Shown one piece after another: positions 8,412-16,138 of a stretch of 64,000 bases of DNA. Below the pieces are notes generated by a model. It made no database searches and was not told where the DNA came from. It worked only from the letters and a program-made list of their open reading frames with translations. Position numbers and translations under genes: made by a program. The DNA comes from Lachnospiraceae bacterium. GTDB taxonomy: Bacteria > Bacillota > Clostridia > Lachnospirales > Lachnospiraceae. The stretch lies in the NCBI GenBank assembly GCA_910575275.1, contig CAJTEE010000001.1, forward strand, positions 62,001-126,000, given 5' to 3'. Positions within the stretch are counted from its first letter, which is position 1, and every line of letters begins with the position of its first letter.

Positions 8412-8451
8412 AGGCGCTTGCCTGCGATTTCCAATCACAAAACAAGCGCCT
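8412..8451. terminator. Hairpin between relaxase and primase genes
   Basis: A perfect 9-bp stem (AGGCGCTTG / CAAGCGCCT) with a 22-base loop lies two bases beyond the relaxase stop. The minus-strand 3' side runs into CTTTTTCTTTG, fitting a terminator for the relaxase transcript. Confidence 0.6.
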
Positions 8452-8453
8452 GT

Positions 8454-10043
8454 TTAAAGTTCCATATTCTGTTGTTTCTCTGTCCGGCTCGGATGGCTTT
8501 TCGCTGCCTGCTCCTGCCGGATGCGTTCCTGCCGCCCTTTCAGGCTCTCCTGCACGGACGGTTTCCTCCCCGGCTCGGCGGTCTGGCGGTACTGTTCGGA
8601 TGGCAATACCTGATTGAGCCAGTGGCGCACGTCACGGAGTACCTTCACGTCTGCCTGAACCGCTTCCAACTCCTTCCTCTGTCCGGGCAGGGCGGCGGCA
8701 AGCTGTTCCCGTTCGGATTCCAAATCTTTGCGGGAGTAAGAGTTGCCTTTCAGGTTTGCCTTAAAATACCGAATGGCGGCATTGTAAGCGTCCAGTTCCT
8801 CCCGGTGGCTCTCCGCAAACTTCTCCTTTTTCTTCTTCCAGCCGATAGCGGCATACTCCGCATGGACTGGCTTGCCCGCTTCGTATTTGTCAATGTAGGA
8901 CAGCATGGTGTTGATGGCTTTTATGCGCTTCTCGCTCTTTTTCATGCTCCCCATGACGGAAACGGCGTTCTGGCTGATTTCGTCCAGCCGGGTGTCAAGG
9001 CTCTCCACGGTGGAGATTCCTTTCTTCCGCAGGAAGTCCATAGCCGCCTGCACTTTATTGTAGTCGGCAACGGTTCCTTTCAGCTTCCCTCTGGAAGTCC
9101 AGTCGGCACGTTCCCCGCCCCGCAGTTCCAGATACTGAAAAAGCAGCTCCGGGAGTGTCGGTTCCCTGGCCTGCTCTAACGCTTCCAGAAAAGCGGCTTT
9201 TTTCTCCTTTAAGTCGGCAATCCAGCCTTTTAAGTGGCGCACCATCTGGCGGATGGACTGCATGAGGGAGTTGGCAGCTCTGATGTCCCGGTTCAGGTTG
9301 CCGATGTTGGTCTGGATTCCCTTCTTCTCCATCTGGCAGGCGGCTGGTCCCATGTGGACGGTGGGGATTTTATCAATCCCTTGTCGGGCATAAGAGCGCA
9401 GGTCAAGCCGTTCCGGGCGGTCGTTGGCTTCTAAGTAACGGTTCGCCGTATTCGCCCATCCCTGCCGCCAGATTTCGGCGTACTTCTGGTCGTTCCAGTC
9501 CACGGTGTTCTCCTTGTGGCTTTTCCATCTGCCGGACGGGAGCCGGATTCTTTCGCCGTTTTTATCAAGGTCGTATACCTTGCGGCACTTGGGGAGCCAT
9601 CTGCCTTTTTCGTCCATCGCCCGCATGGTGAGCAGGATATGGGCGTGGGGGTTCCCGTCCCCCTTGTCGTGGATGGCAAAGTCGGCTATCATGCCTTTGG
9701 AAACAAAAAACTCCCGGCAGTAGTCACGGATAAGGTCGGCATATTGTTCCGGCGGGATTTCCCTTGGGATGGCAAGCACGAACCTCCGGGCAAGCTGGGA
9801 GTTCCATTGTTTTTCCTGCGCTTCGGCAGAGTTCCATAAAGTATTGCGGTCTGCATACTCCGGCGGCACATGGGACGGGAGCATGATTTCTTTATGGGTG
9901 ACTTCGGTTTTATAGGGATAGTATTTCTGCTCCTGGTCGTAATCAGAGAACAGTTTCTCGCCGCTCTGGTAGGCGGCGGCAGAAATGGCGGATTCATTAT
10001 TGCTCCGCTTAATGATGGTGATTTTACAGTGCGGGCATGGCAA
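8454..10043 (-). CDS. MobA/MobL family relaxase (MOBQ)
   Basis: A 529-residue relaxase. The N-terminal nicking domain begins with the typical ITIIKRSNNESAISAAAYQSG, contains catalytic tyrosines in the YDQEQKYYPYK stretch and the metal-binding HDKGDGNPHAHILLTMR near residue 135-150. The C-terminal 250 residues are coiled-coil rich, with KKGI and KKEKF-type basic clusters. It would nick the element at oriT and lead the strand into a recipient through another element's secretion system. GGAGGGCGCATACTTGCC precedes the ATG. The matching oriT lies about 2 kb away at 12068-12118. Confidence 0.9.
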   Translation of the reverse strand: MPCPHCKITIIKRSNNESAISAAAYQSGEKLFSDYDQEQKYYPYKTEVTHKEIMLPSHVPPEYADRNTLWNSAEAQEKQWNSQLARRFVLAIPREIPPEQYADLIRDYCREFFVSKGMIADFAIHDKGDGNPHAHILLTMRAMDEKGRWLPKCRKVYDLDKNGERIRLPSGRWKSHKENTVDWNDQKYAEIWRQGWANTANRYLEANDRPERLDLRSYARQGIDKIPTVHMGPAACQMEKKGIQTNIGNLNRDIRAANSLMQSIRQMVRHLKGWIADLKEKKAAFLEALEQAREPTLPELLFQYLELRGGERADWTSRGKLKGTVADYNKVQAAMDFLRKKGISTVESLDTRLDEISQNAVSVMGSMKKSEKRIKAINTMLSYIDKYEAGKPVHAEYAAIGWKKKKEKFAESHREELDAYNAAIRYFKANLKGNSYSRKDLESEREQLAAALPGQRKELEAVQADVKVLRDVRHWLNQVLPSEQYRQTAEPGRKPSVQESLKGRQERIRQEQAAKSHPSRTEKQQNMEL

Positions 10044-10317
10044 GTATGCGCCCTCCTTTCTCCCGGATTCCGGCCATAAAAAAGCAGGATACCTTTTCAG
10101 ACTTCCTGCTTGAGTGTGCCGCTAATAGGCGGTGGGTTATTTAGTTTTTTTGATGAACCACCCGTTCGACAAATATGAATTTGCTAAGATTCCTAATCAC
10201 TTATTTATGAGTGTGCCACTTGTCTTATAAGGTGACAATTACAAGGGGATAAAGATATACCTCAATAGGCGGAACGGCATTTGTAAATACACTTCTTGAC
10301 CATTAGCAATGTTCGCT
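10044..10317. other. Junction between the relaxase gene and AT-rich cargo
   Basis: No gene seen. A hairpin AAGCAGGA / TCCTGCTT (about 10082-10112) follows the relaxase 5' end. From about 10150 composition turns sharply AT-rich and remains so through the two cargo genes, suggesting that the cargo was acquired separately from the GC-richer element backbone. Confidence 0.45.
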
Positions 10318-11526
10318 TTAATACCAGTGTAATATCTTGTCTTTTTCAGCTCTACATTGTTGCTGAGTATATTTTTCACGATTAGCCTGCTCAATCCCTA
10401 ATAATATTTCTGTATGCAAGCCATCAACAAGCAATTTTTGCCCATTTATTAATAGAAACTGTTGATTAGGTGGAAACAGATTATCAATAATTAAAAATTC
10501 ATCATCATTATTATAATGGTGATACAAACAATAAAATAGCAGTCTGCTACGGAAATGATGTTTTACGCTGACTTCATCTATAGTAATGTCTTCCATATCT
10601 CTTTCATAAAGTGAAAAGGCATTATTAACGTACTTTCTATAGTTGCCATTTTTTCTATTCCTATATATTTTTTCCCATACGTCAAAAAAGGTCATGGAAT
10701 CACTTAAAAACATAGAAACTGTTGAAGCAATTTGATATGCAAATTGAATTTCATCAGATTTCTTGCCCTTATATTCTCTAAGTAATAGTTTGATCAAATC
10801 AAAACAAGCAAATAAATCACAAGCAAACTCTTCAATTGCATGAAAGTCATTGTTGTCTATCATGTAATTGATTTCATTTATCATATAAGCATGTGCTGGA
10901 TGCCCCGCAAAAAGAGGCATTTTAAAGGGGTTCAATGTTCTATATATTTGATGACGAATCTTAGTCAAATACTGTATCGCCTGTTTATTATTATAGTCAA
11001 GATTTTTTCTGTACCTATAATGTCTCATTTCATGATACATGACAAAAATTCTCGAAAAAAAAGACATTTCTAACTGAGAATTGGTCATTTTCAAATCTTG
11101 AAGTGAGTCATCATAATATCCAAGACTCGTTTGTCCTTTTATCATACGTTTTGTATTCAAAGCGTCATACACCATAGCAAATGCATATGATAAAGATGGA
11201 ATTGAATCAAATCTATGAGATAGCATTAATAACGAGAAGTCCTGTAATAAACGCACTTTTTCATCAAAGGTTTCTTCTGATATACAAATCTGGATATATA
11301 AATCAAATAAATTAAAAAAATGTTCATCCCAAACTAATACAGAAGATTCCTTTGATAATTCAATAAAAGGAAACATTGAAGTAGCGTATGTATTAATCCA
11401 TCGAATATCCCCGATTAGATTTTCTTTTGAAAATTGATTTAACATTCTTTGGATATTTACATTGTTCTTCATGTAAGTATAGTTCGATAATTCACGCAAT
11501 TCATCTTGTATCATCTTTATTGTCAT
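10318..11526 (-). CDS. Uncharacterised HEXXH-motif protein, mobile-element cargo
   Basis: A 402-residue soluble-looking protein not assigned to a named family. It contains FVMYHEMRHYRYRK at 161-174, an HEXXH zinc-protease motif (His165, Glu166, His169), and 63 residues later IEEFACDLFACF (231-242), whose E-x3-D pattern resembles the third-ligand helix of gluzincin/M48-type peptidases. No signal peptide or membrane segment is evident. Its start overlaps the preceding small gene by 26 bases, so the two are translationally coupled. Gene and flanks are much more AT-rich than the element backbone. A zinc peptidase acting as a toxin, defence effector or regulator is inferred from motif and context only. 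Confidence 0.6.
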   Translation of the reverse strand: MTIKMIQDELRELSNYTYMKNNVNIQRMLNQFSKENLIGDIRWINTYATSMFPFIELSKESSVLVWDEHFFNLFDLYIQICISEETFDEKVRLLQDFSLLMLSHRFDSIPSLSYAFAMVYDALNTKRMIKGQTSLGYYDDSLQDLKMTNSQLEMSFFSRIFVMYHEMRHYRYRKNLDYNNKQAIQYLTKIRHQIYRTLNPFKMPLFAGHPAHAYMINEINYMIDNNDFHAIEEFACDLFACFDLIKLLLREYKGKKSDEIQFAYQIASTVSMFLSDSMTFFDVWEKIYRNRKNGNYRKYVNNAFSLYERDMEDITIDEVSVKHHFRSRLLFYCLYHHYNNDDEFLIIDNLFPPNQQFLLINGQKLLVDGLHTEILLGIEQANREKYTQQQCRAEKDKILHWY

Positions 11527-11818
11527 GTTTGATTTCCTCTTGAATAGCCTTTTTTACCTCTTCGGGAAGATTTTCTGGACGACCTTCGTATTCTATACCG
11601 TGAATTTTGACTATTATAATCTTACTTTCTATCCACGCTTTAATAACTGAAGAACTAGCTAATGCAACTAATACAGCAGACGTAGCCGGAATAAATATTT
11701 GAATCAATTCGCTTCCCGATAAAGAACGGCACTCTGTGATTTCTGATTCTGGGAATATTTCCTTAATAGTTTTTATTTCCTGTAAAGAATTATTCTGAAG
11801 CTCGAATACAATATTCAT
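11501..11818 (-). CDS. Small membrane-segment protein paired with the HEXXH protein
   Basis: A 105-residue protein: an N-terminal strand-helix region (1-45), a hydrophobic segment LIQIFIPATSAVLVALASSS at about 58-77, then a short strand-rich domain IIIVKIHGIEYEG ending in an acidic helix (PEEVKKAIQEEIK). This layout resembles small effector-associated proteins of the EACC1 type described next to varied effector genes in conflict systems, but that is impressionistic. The gene is first in the pair, begins at an ATG with GGGAGGATTTATTAC upstream, has its own promoter-like sequence, and overlaps the HEXXH gene by 26 bases. Confidence 0.6.
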   Translation of the reverse strand: MNIVFELQNNSLQEIKTIKEIFPESEITECRSLSGSELIQIFIPATSAVLVALASSSVIKAWIESKIIIVKIHGIEYEGRPENLPEEVKKAIQEEIKHDNKDDTR

Positions 11819-11857
11819 GTAATAAATCCTCCCTATTGTGTTTTTACATATGATTCC

Positions 11858-11885
11858 ATTATACGCTATTCCATTGAAAAAGTAT
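11858..11885 (-). promoter_or_regulatory. Promoter of the AT-rich cargo pair
   Basis: On the minus strand TATAAT (11863-11858) lies about 40 bases before the small gene's ATG, followed by GGGAGG as the ribosome binding site. The -35 region is poor (TTTTCA at a short spacing), so the promoter may need help or be weak. Confidence 0.45.
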
Positions 11886-12067
11886 AGCTGGATTCCGGAA
11901 AACTTGTCGAACGGAAATAGTTTTCAACGCAAGGTAGTTCTGGTTAGCAAGTCCACAAAGGGGTAGCTGGCAAAGCCAGCGCAGGGGAAGGGAAACTTCC
12001 CCTGTGATGATTGAAGCAGATTGAAAATCTGCGGAAATCATCTGCTGTCCGCAGGATGCCCCCGGCA

Positions 12068-12118
12068 GGGCGCAATGCACCACTTCCCTAAGTGGTGTAT
12101 AATTGCGCCCTCTTTCAG
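12068..12118 (+). other. oriT of MOBQ type
   Basis: A nested inverted repeat (GGGCGCAAT outside, CACCACTT / AAGTGGTG inside) is followed at once by TATAATTGCGCCCTCT. The segment AATTGCGCCCT matches the nick region of RSF1010-like MOBQ origins (AAGTGCGCCCT, cut before CCCT), and an inverted repeat immediately before the nick is the standard arrangement. The predicted nick is after base 12107. The element's relaxase is MOBQ, so origin and enzyme agree. Confidence 0.7.
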
Positions 12119-12154
12119 AGGGGGATTTTCCGGGTTTCCGTTTTTCGACCGTTT

Positions 12155-12670
12155 TTACCGTTCCTGCTGTCTAGGTTTCTTGTCAGGATAGAGCTTCCCG
12201 GCAACAACGGCGGTATGGCTTTTTATCTTGATTTCCCCCTCCTGTTCGCTGTGTTTTGCGTTCCGGTAGCCTTCATCGGAGAGATAAAAGCGGAACCGCT
12301 CTCCCTTAAAACCAACAAAGCAATCTTTCTGTACTTCCAGCGTAATCATGTGCCGGGTTTCCGGGTGGAACCGTTCCTTTCCTGACAGGTCATGCCCCTG
12401 CATGATAGGCTCCTGTGCTTTTGCCGCCGCAAGCCGCTGGCGGATGGAATTGTCACGTTCTGCAAGGAACCGGGCTTTTGTGGCGGCGACAAACTGGCTG
12501 CACTCCGGCTCCGGTATCCGTTCCAACTTTCGGATGGCGTTCTCTACGATTGCCTTTGTCAGTAAGTCCTTTATCACCGGCACGATTTCTTTCATGCCCG
12601 CAAGGGTTTCCGCTTTGGTCGGTGCGGCATACTGGTAGATAATATCCAGCTCGCTTTTTGAAAATTTCAT
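12155..12670 (-). CDS. Mobile-element accessory protein (TTRAP-like N-terminus, DUF5720-like C-terminus)
   Basis: About 171 residues from the ATG at 12670, preceded by GGAAGGAGGACACAG. The N-terminal 40 residues (MKFSKSELDIIYQYAAPTK) resemble the transposon-transfer assisting (TTRAP) helix pair; the C-terminal block with GHDLSGKERFHPETRHMI and GFKGERFRFYLSDEGY recurs in conjugative and mobilizable elements and resembles DUF5720. Function unknown; probably a regulator or accessory of transfer. It overlaps the previous gene's stop (ATGA) and sits beside oriT at the end of a four-gene operon. Confidence 0.6.
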   Translation of the reverse strand: MKFSKSELDIIYQYAAPTKAETLAGMKEIVPVIKDLLTKAIVENAIRKLERIPEPECSQFVAATKARFLAERDNSIRQRLAAAKAQEPIMQGHDLSGKERFHPETRHMITLEVQKDCFVGFKGERFRFYLSDEGYRNAKHSEQEGEIKIKSHTAVVAGKLYPDKKPRQQER

Positions 12671-12960
12671 TCTGTGTCCTCCTTCCGGTTTTCGATAAGA
12701 ACCTGTGCCACAAGGCGTTGGGTGTCGCCCCGGTGGAACAGTATCTTCAAGATGGTGCTGACCTGCTCGTCCGTCACGGATTCTGGGTGGGGGAGATGGC
12801 TTTCCAGCATTGCCCCTCTGGTACATAGCCGGTGCGTCCGTTCCTTCCGGTTCAGAGTCTTTATCTGGTATTCCAACATTTTCTCCTTATGCTGCGCCCG
12901 CCGCAGTCTGGCTTCGGTCTTTTCAATCTCCTGATTCAGTTTTTCCAGCTTCTCATTCAT
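12667..12960 (-). CDS. DUF3847 family protein
   Basis: A 97-residue protein whose first 45 residues are a coiled coil (EKLEKLNQEIEKTEARLRRA) and whose middle holds NRKERTHRLCTRGAMLES, the hallmark of DUF3847 proteins of clostridial conjugative and mobilizable elements. No enzymatic motif. Start at 12960 with GGAGGACGCTGCCC upstream; the stop overlaps the next gene's start and the start lies inside the end of the preceding gene, so it belongs to a tightly coupled operon. Confidence 0.75.
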   Translation of the reverse strand: MNEKLEKLNQEIEKTEARLRRAQHKEKMLEYQIKTLNRKERTHRLCTRGAMLESHLPHPESVTDEQVSTILKILFHRGDTQRLVAQVLIENRKEDTE

Positions 12961-13291
12961 GGGCAGCGTCCTCCTTGGGGAGCAGGATATACATATGGCT
13001 GACTTCCCCGATTCTCTGACGGACACGCATAATCATCCCTGCCTGTTCCAGCTCGTTCAGGGAACGCTTGCAGGTCTGAGAGCTTCGGGAGAGTGCCGCC
13101 GCTATCTCCATGACGGGGAAGCGGATAAACAGAATCCCGTTGCTGTCCTCGGTTCCCCTTGTCAGGATTTCATCCAGCAGGCGGGCGTACATGACCTTTG
13201 CCGTATTGCTGACCGGAAGCCGGAGCATTGCCTTTGGGAGCGGCATACAGGGCGGCAGGGGCGTACTGGCTATCATAAATTCACAATTCAT
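12953..13291 (-). CDS. Winged-helix protein, replication-initiator (RepA N-terminus)-like
   Basis: A 112-residue protein. LPVSNTAKVMYARLLDEIL followed by GILFIRFPVMEIAAALSRSSQTCKRSLNELEQAGMIMRVRQ (read as one domain) has the helix-turn-helix-wing plan of the N-terminal domain of RepA_N initiators and of small replication regulators of mobile elements. It is too short to be a full initiator. It may bind an origin on the excised circle or regulate the operon it heads with the 63-residue protein. GGAGAACACCACCGA precedes the ATG. Confidence 0.55.
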   Translation of the reverse strand: MNCEFMIASTPLPPCMPLPKAMLRLPVSNTAKVMYARLLDEILTRGTEDSNGILFIRFPVMEIAAALSRSSQTCKRSLNELEQAGMIMRVRQRIGEVSHMYILLPKEDAAHE

Positions 13292-13472
13292 TCGGTGGTG
13301 TTCTCCTTTTGGCTCGTTTTGATTGGTAGCGGGGGCAGTCGATCATGACAGCCCGGAAACTCTGCTTACACTCATGCTGGCATTTCCGGCAGAGTTCATT
13401 GTAGCTTCTGCGCCCCCGGTCGTTCAGGAAGAAAGCAAACTCTTTCTTCAACTTCTTTGACATTCTCGGCAT
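13281..13472 (-). CDS. Small cysteine-rich mobile-element protein
   Basis: A 63-residue basic protein with ELCRKCQHECKQSF (three cysteines as C-x2-C-x3-C) and a further Cys in IDCPRYQSKRAK, a spacing suggestive of a zinc knuckle. Similar small proteins occur next to replication genes in clostridial mobilizable elements; no function is known to me. Start at 13472 with GGAGGCACT upstream; it overlaps the next gene by 11 bases. Confidence 0.55.
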   Translation of the reverse strand: MPRMSKKLKKEFAFFLNDRGRRSYNELCRKCQHECKQSFRAVMIDCPRYQSKRAKRRTPPNEL

Positions 13473-13927
13473 AGTGCCTCCTTCATAGAAAAACCGCCCG
13501 ATTCAGCGGTAACAGCCAGAATGGGCGGGTAGTGGTTTTTTGTGTAGCGTTTCGGGGTGATTTTTAAGGGAAATACAGCCGTAGAGCCGCCCCAAAATCT
13601 CCTTTGGTATTACGGACAGGGCAGACTATACCCTGCGAAATTGCTGTGTTTCGGTATCGTTTCGGTGTTCATTTTTGCCGGTTCCCTCTGCTGTCGTTCC
13701 TGCCCCCGTCTTTGGCGGCGTTTTGCTCCCCTTGGTACGCTCGTTCCGGTCAGGGTTCCTCCGTTTCCCTGTCGGAAGTCGTTGCGTTACATCGCCGGGG
13801 AGCATATCCCATACAGGCCGGTCATTCGATTGGAATAATCCATCGATGAACTGCCTATATCATAGAACATTTTTGTACCCTGTGCCGTATATCCACAAAG
13901 TAGGAATCAAGCCCGAAATCCGAAATT
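13473..13927. other. Non-coding stretch between the mobilization operon and XRE gene
   Basis: The first part holds a possible terminator or leader hairpin (CCGCCC / GGGCGG with a T-run, 13495-13540). The remaining 380 bases are moderately GC-rich with short open frames on both strands but no convincing start, ribosome binding site or family motif. It probably contains the minus-strand operon promoter; I could not place it. Confidence 0.4.
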
Positions 13928-13958
13928 TTCCACGATTGTGGAATGAATGTGGTATAAT
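13928..13958 (+). promoter_or_regulatory. Promoter and probable operator of the XRE regulator
   Basis: A perfect 6+6 dyad TTCCAC-gatt-GTGGAA (13928-13943) lies just upstream of TATAAT (13953-13958), with the regulator's start 47 bases on. A dyad in the -35 region of an XRE gene is the usual place for self-repression. Confidence 0.6.
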
Positions 13959-14004
13959 GGTTCTGTTGCGGCAGGCTGACCGCAGGAAAGGGGAATAAGG
14001 GAAT

Positions 14005-14820
14005 ATGAAAGGGGCTACCACAATTCAGGAACGGCTGAAGGATTTACGGGTGGAGCGGCATTTGAAGCTGGAAGAACTGGAAGCGGCCACTGGTATTTCA
14101 AGCTCGGCTCTCGGAAGCTATGAAAATGATAAGAACAACAATAAAGAAATCAATCACGGGAGCCTTTTGAAGCTGGCAAAGTTTTATGGGGTATCTGTGG
14201 ACTATATCCTGTGCCTGACGGAAAACAGGGAGCAGGCCAACACGCCTTTAACAGAACTGCATTTGAGTGATGAAATGGTTGCGCTTCTGAAAAGCGGCCG
14301 GATTAACAACCGCCTGCTGTGCGAGCTTGCCACCCACAAGGATTTTATAAAGTTTTTGGCTGACATTGAGGTTTATGTGGATGGGATTGCTTCCATGCAG
14401 ATTCAAAACCTCAATTCCATTGTTGATACTGTCCGGCACGAAATAATAGAACGCTACCGCCCTGGGGAAGATGACCCGTACCTCCAGATTTTGCAGGCCG
14501 CACACATTGAGGATGACGAATATTTCAGCCACATGATACAGGACGATATAAGCGCAATCGTCCGTGACATCCGTGCCGCACACAAATCTGACAGTGAGAG
14601 TGCGCCGCCAACTACCATTGCCGAAGAATTGAAGCGGGATTTAGAGGATGTTGCGAATTTCAAGGGAAGCCCCCTTGAAAAACAGGCTGCGCTTTACTGC
14701 AAACGGCTGGGTATCAATTATAACAAGCTGTCCGATGTGGAGTTCCGGCAGCTTGTACATATTCTTGAAAAATCCAAATTATTTAAAAGCTATGTCAGTC
14801 AGAGGAAGAAACGGAAATAA
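14005..14820 (+). CDS. XRE-family transcriptional regulator
   Basis: A 271-residue regulator. Residues 7-68 are a lambda-repressor-like helix-turn-helix (IQERLKDLRVERHLKLEELEAATGISSSALGSYE, then LLKLAKFYGVSVDYIL). The remaining 200 residues are mainly helical and of unknown fold, possibly a sensor or oligomerisation domain. GGGGAATAAGGGAAT precedes the ATG. It is the only gene of this orientation in the middle of the element and probably controls excision or mobilization genes. A strong hairpin follows. Confidence 0.82.
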   Translation: MKGATTIQERLKDLRVERHLKLEELEAATGISSSALGSYENDKNNNKEINHGSLLKLAKFYGVSVDYILCLTENREQANTPLTELHLSDEMVALLKSGRINNRLLCELATHKDFIKFLADIEVYVDGIASMQIQNLNSIVDTVRHEIIERYRPGEDDPYLQILQAAHIEDDEYFSHMIQDDISAIVRDIRAAHKSDSESAPPTTIAEELKRDLEDVANFKGSPLEKQAALYCKRLGINYNKLSDVEFRQLVHILEKSKLFKSYVSQRKKRK

Positions 14821-14824
14821 GAAA

Positions 14825-14860
14825 TGCCGTTGCGGGAATTTTGTGGTTCCTGCAACGGCA
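14825..14860. terminator. Bidirectional hairpin between XRE gene and membrane-protein gene
   Basis: A 14-bp inverted repeat TGCCGTTGCGGGAA / TTCCTGCAACGGCA (one mismatch) lies between the convergent stops. T-rich flanks are weak, but the position fits a shared terminator. Confidence 0.65.
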
Positions 14861-14865
14861 GCTTC

Positions 14866-15687
14866 TTATTCACTGGTATAGTTGATGTCAATTCTGTAAT
14901 CGCTGTCCTTATGTTCAATACCCAGACGGTAATCGCCTATCTGTAGTGTCGTACCATCGTCTATCGGATAGAATGTCCTTTTCTCTGTGTCGAAAATGAA
15001 AAATTCTTCTATCAACTGGTGTTCCACCGTATTCAGTATATCCCGGATACAATCGTCACAAAACTGTGCCTTCATCCTGTGGACACTGACAATGCCACGT
15101 CCACGGTCTATTCCCGCATATCCCGTCTTTTGGTCGGGGCTTTTGGTGATATGGACGCTGGTCTGGCTGACTTCATCATAGCCAAAATTCATGATGGTTC
15201 CCCCTCGGTTGCTGTTGTCCGGGCTTTCTCCTATATCGTACAAATCTAAGGAATAGCACTGTCCCGTATTGGCGCAGACAAGAAGTGCCTGCGCCGGATA
15301 ACTTTCCATGCAGGTGTGGCAGGTTTCGGCGGTATTGGGGATATACTGGATAAAATTCTCTATGTCCTCGCCGTATTCACTGAATACCAAATCATGCCGG
15401 ATAGTCTGGGCGATGTCGTCATATTCGTCCTTCGTAGCGGATGCCATGTAAGTAGCAATCATGCTCATGGCTTCCTCCACGTCCTTTCCGTTCTGGCGGC
15501 TTATACGGAAATTGTTGATTCCCGTCACTATCACGATAAGTATTACCACTCCCATGCAAGTCATGAAATTCCAGTACAGGAGCCACCGCTTGTCTAACGG
15601 ACTTAGGCGTTCTTCTATATTGTCATTCACGTCCACTTCCCAGAAATACCACCAGATTTCCTTCACTTTTTGCCATAAACCTTTCAC
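14866..15687 (-). CDS. Single-pass membrane protein with cysteine-rich outer domain, element cargo
   Basis: A 273-residue protein starting at a GTG (15687) after GGAGGAACGGAAA. The first 35 residues are cytosolic, one membrane helix spans about 36-58 (LLYWNFMTCMGVVILIVIVT), and the rest is predicted outside. That domain contains CHTC, CANTGQC and CDDC pairs, suggesting disulfides or a metal site. No family was recognised. It has its own TTGACA-N17-TATAGT promoter whose spacer holds a palindrome probably bound by the divergently encoded ribbon-helix-helix protein. Confidence 0.6.
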   Translation of the reverse strand: MKGLWQKVKEIWWYFWEVDVNDNIEERLSPLDKRWLLYWNFMTCMGVVILIVIVTGINNFRISRQNGKDVEEAMSMIATYMASATKDEYDDIAQTIRHDLVFSEYGEDIENFIQYIPNTAETCHTCMESYPAQALLVCANTGQCYSLDLYDIGESPDNSNRGGTIMNFGYDEVSQTSVHITKSPDQKTGYAGIDRGRGIVSVHRMKAQFCDDCIRDILNTVEHQLIEEFFIFDTEKRTFYPIDDGTTLQIGDYRLGIEHKDSDYRIDINYTSE

Positions 15688-15743
15688 TTTCCGTTCCTCC
15701 GCTTTAAATATACATACATTTTTATTCGGTTGACCACTCTTAT

Positions 15744-15772
15744 ACTATAAAGTGATGTCACTTACCTGTCAA
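15744..15772 (-). promoter_or_regulatory. Promoter with palindromic operator in its spacer
   Basis: On the minus strand TTGACA (15772-15767), a 17-base spacer, then TATAGT (15749-15744). The palindrome AAGTGATGTCACTT (15750-15763) fills most of the spacer, so a dimeric repressor bound there would block RNA polymerase. It drives the membrane-protein gene; the divergent ribbon-helix-helix gene starts 67 bases to the right. Confidence 0.7.
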
Positions 15773-15838
15773 GTGACTGTATATTATTTGTCGATATTCG
15801 ATTACCATTTATACATACCCGAAACGGAGGTCAGGGAT

Positions 15839-16021
15839 ATGGCAACTAAAAAGAAAGTATTTACTTTACGTCTGTCAGACGAAGTATTTGATAAAATCGG
15901 TATTTTAGCAACAAGTGAACATCGCTCATTGACCAACTACATTGAATATGTGTTAATCCAACACTTGGAAAAAGTAGAGAAGGAACGTGGCATAATCATA
16001 ACAGACCAATTCGAAGATTGA
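15839..16021 (+). CDS. Ribbon-helix-helix (Arc/CopG-like) regulator, copy 1
   Basis: A 60-residue protein: KKKVFTLRLSDEVFDKIGIL gives the DNA-contacting strand and first helix of the ribbon-helix-helix fold, and HRSLTNYIEYVLIQHLEK the second helix. I place the start at the ATG after GGAGGTCAGGGAT. It has a close paralogue 300 bases downstream (copy 2). Divergent placement next to a promoter with the AAGTGA-TG-TCACTT dyad suggests that it represses the neighbouring membrane-protein gene and perhaps itself. Confidence 0.8.
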   Translation: MATKKKVFTLRLSDEVFDKIGILATSEHRSLTNYIEYVLIQHLEKVEKERGIIITDQFED

Positions 16022-16138
16022 TTATGACATTTCCTGTTTTTTGATATAAAATGCTATCACTTAACTGTCTTATGAATGTATATATTTTTTCTGATTTGGG
16101 CTACCATAAATTCATACCCGGAATGGAGGGAGAGAAGT

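Noticed and set aside
8397-9179. 260-codon plus-strand open frame
   Set aside because: Antisense to the relaxase gene; hydrophobic-looking translation is a by-product of the opposite strand's coiled-coil codons.
13604-13849. Possible gene between the mobilization operon and the XRE gene
   Set aside because: Open frames exist on both strands, but none has a plausible start with ribosome binding site and none shows a family motif.
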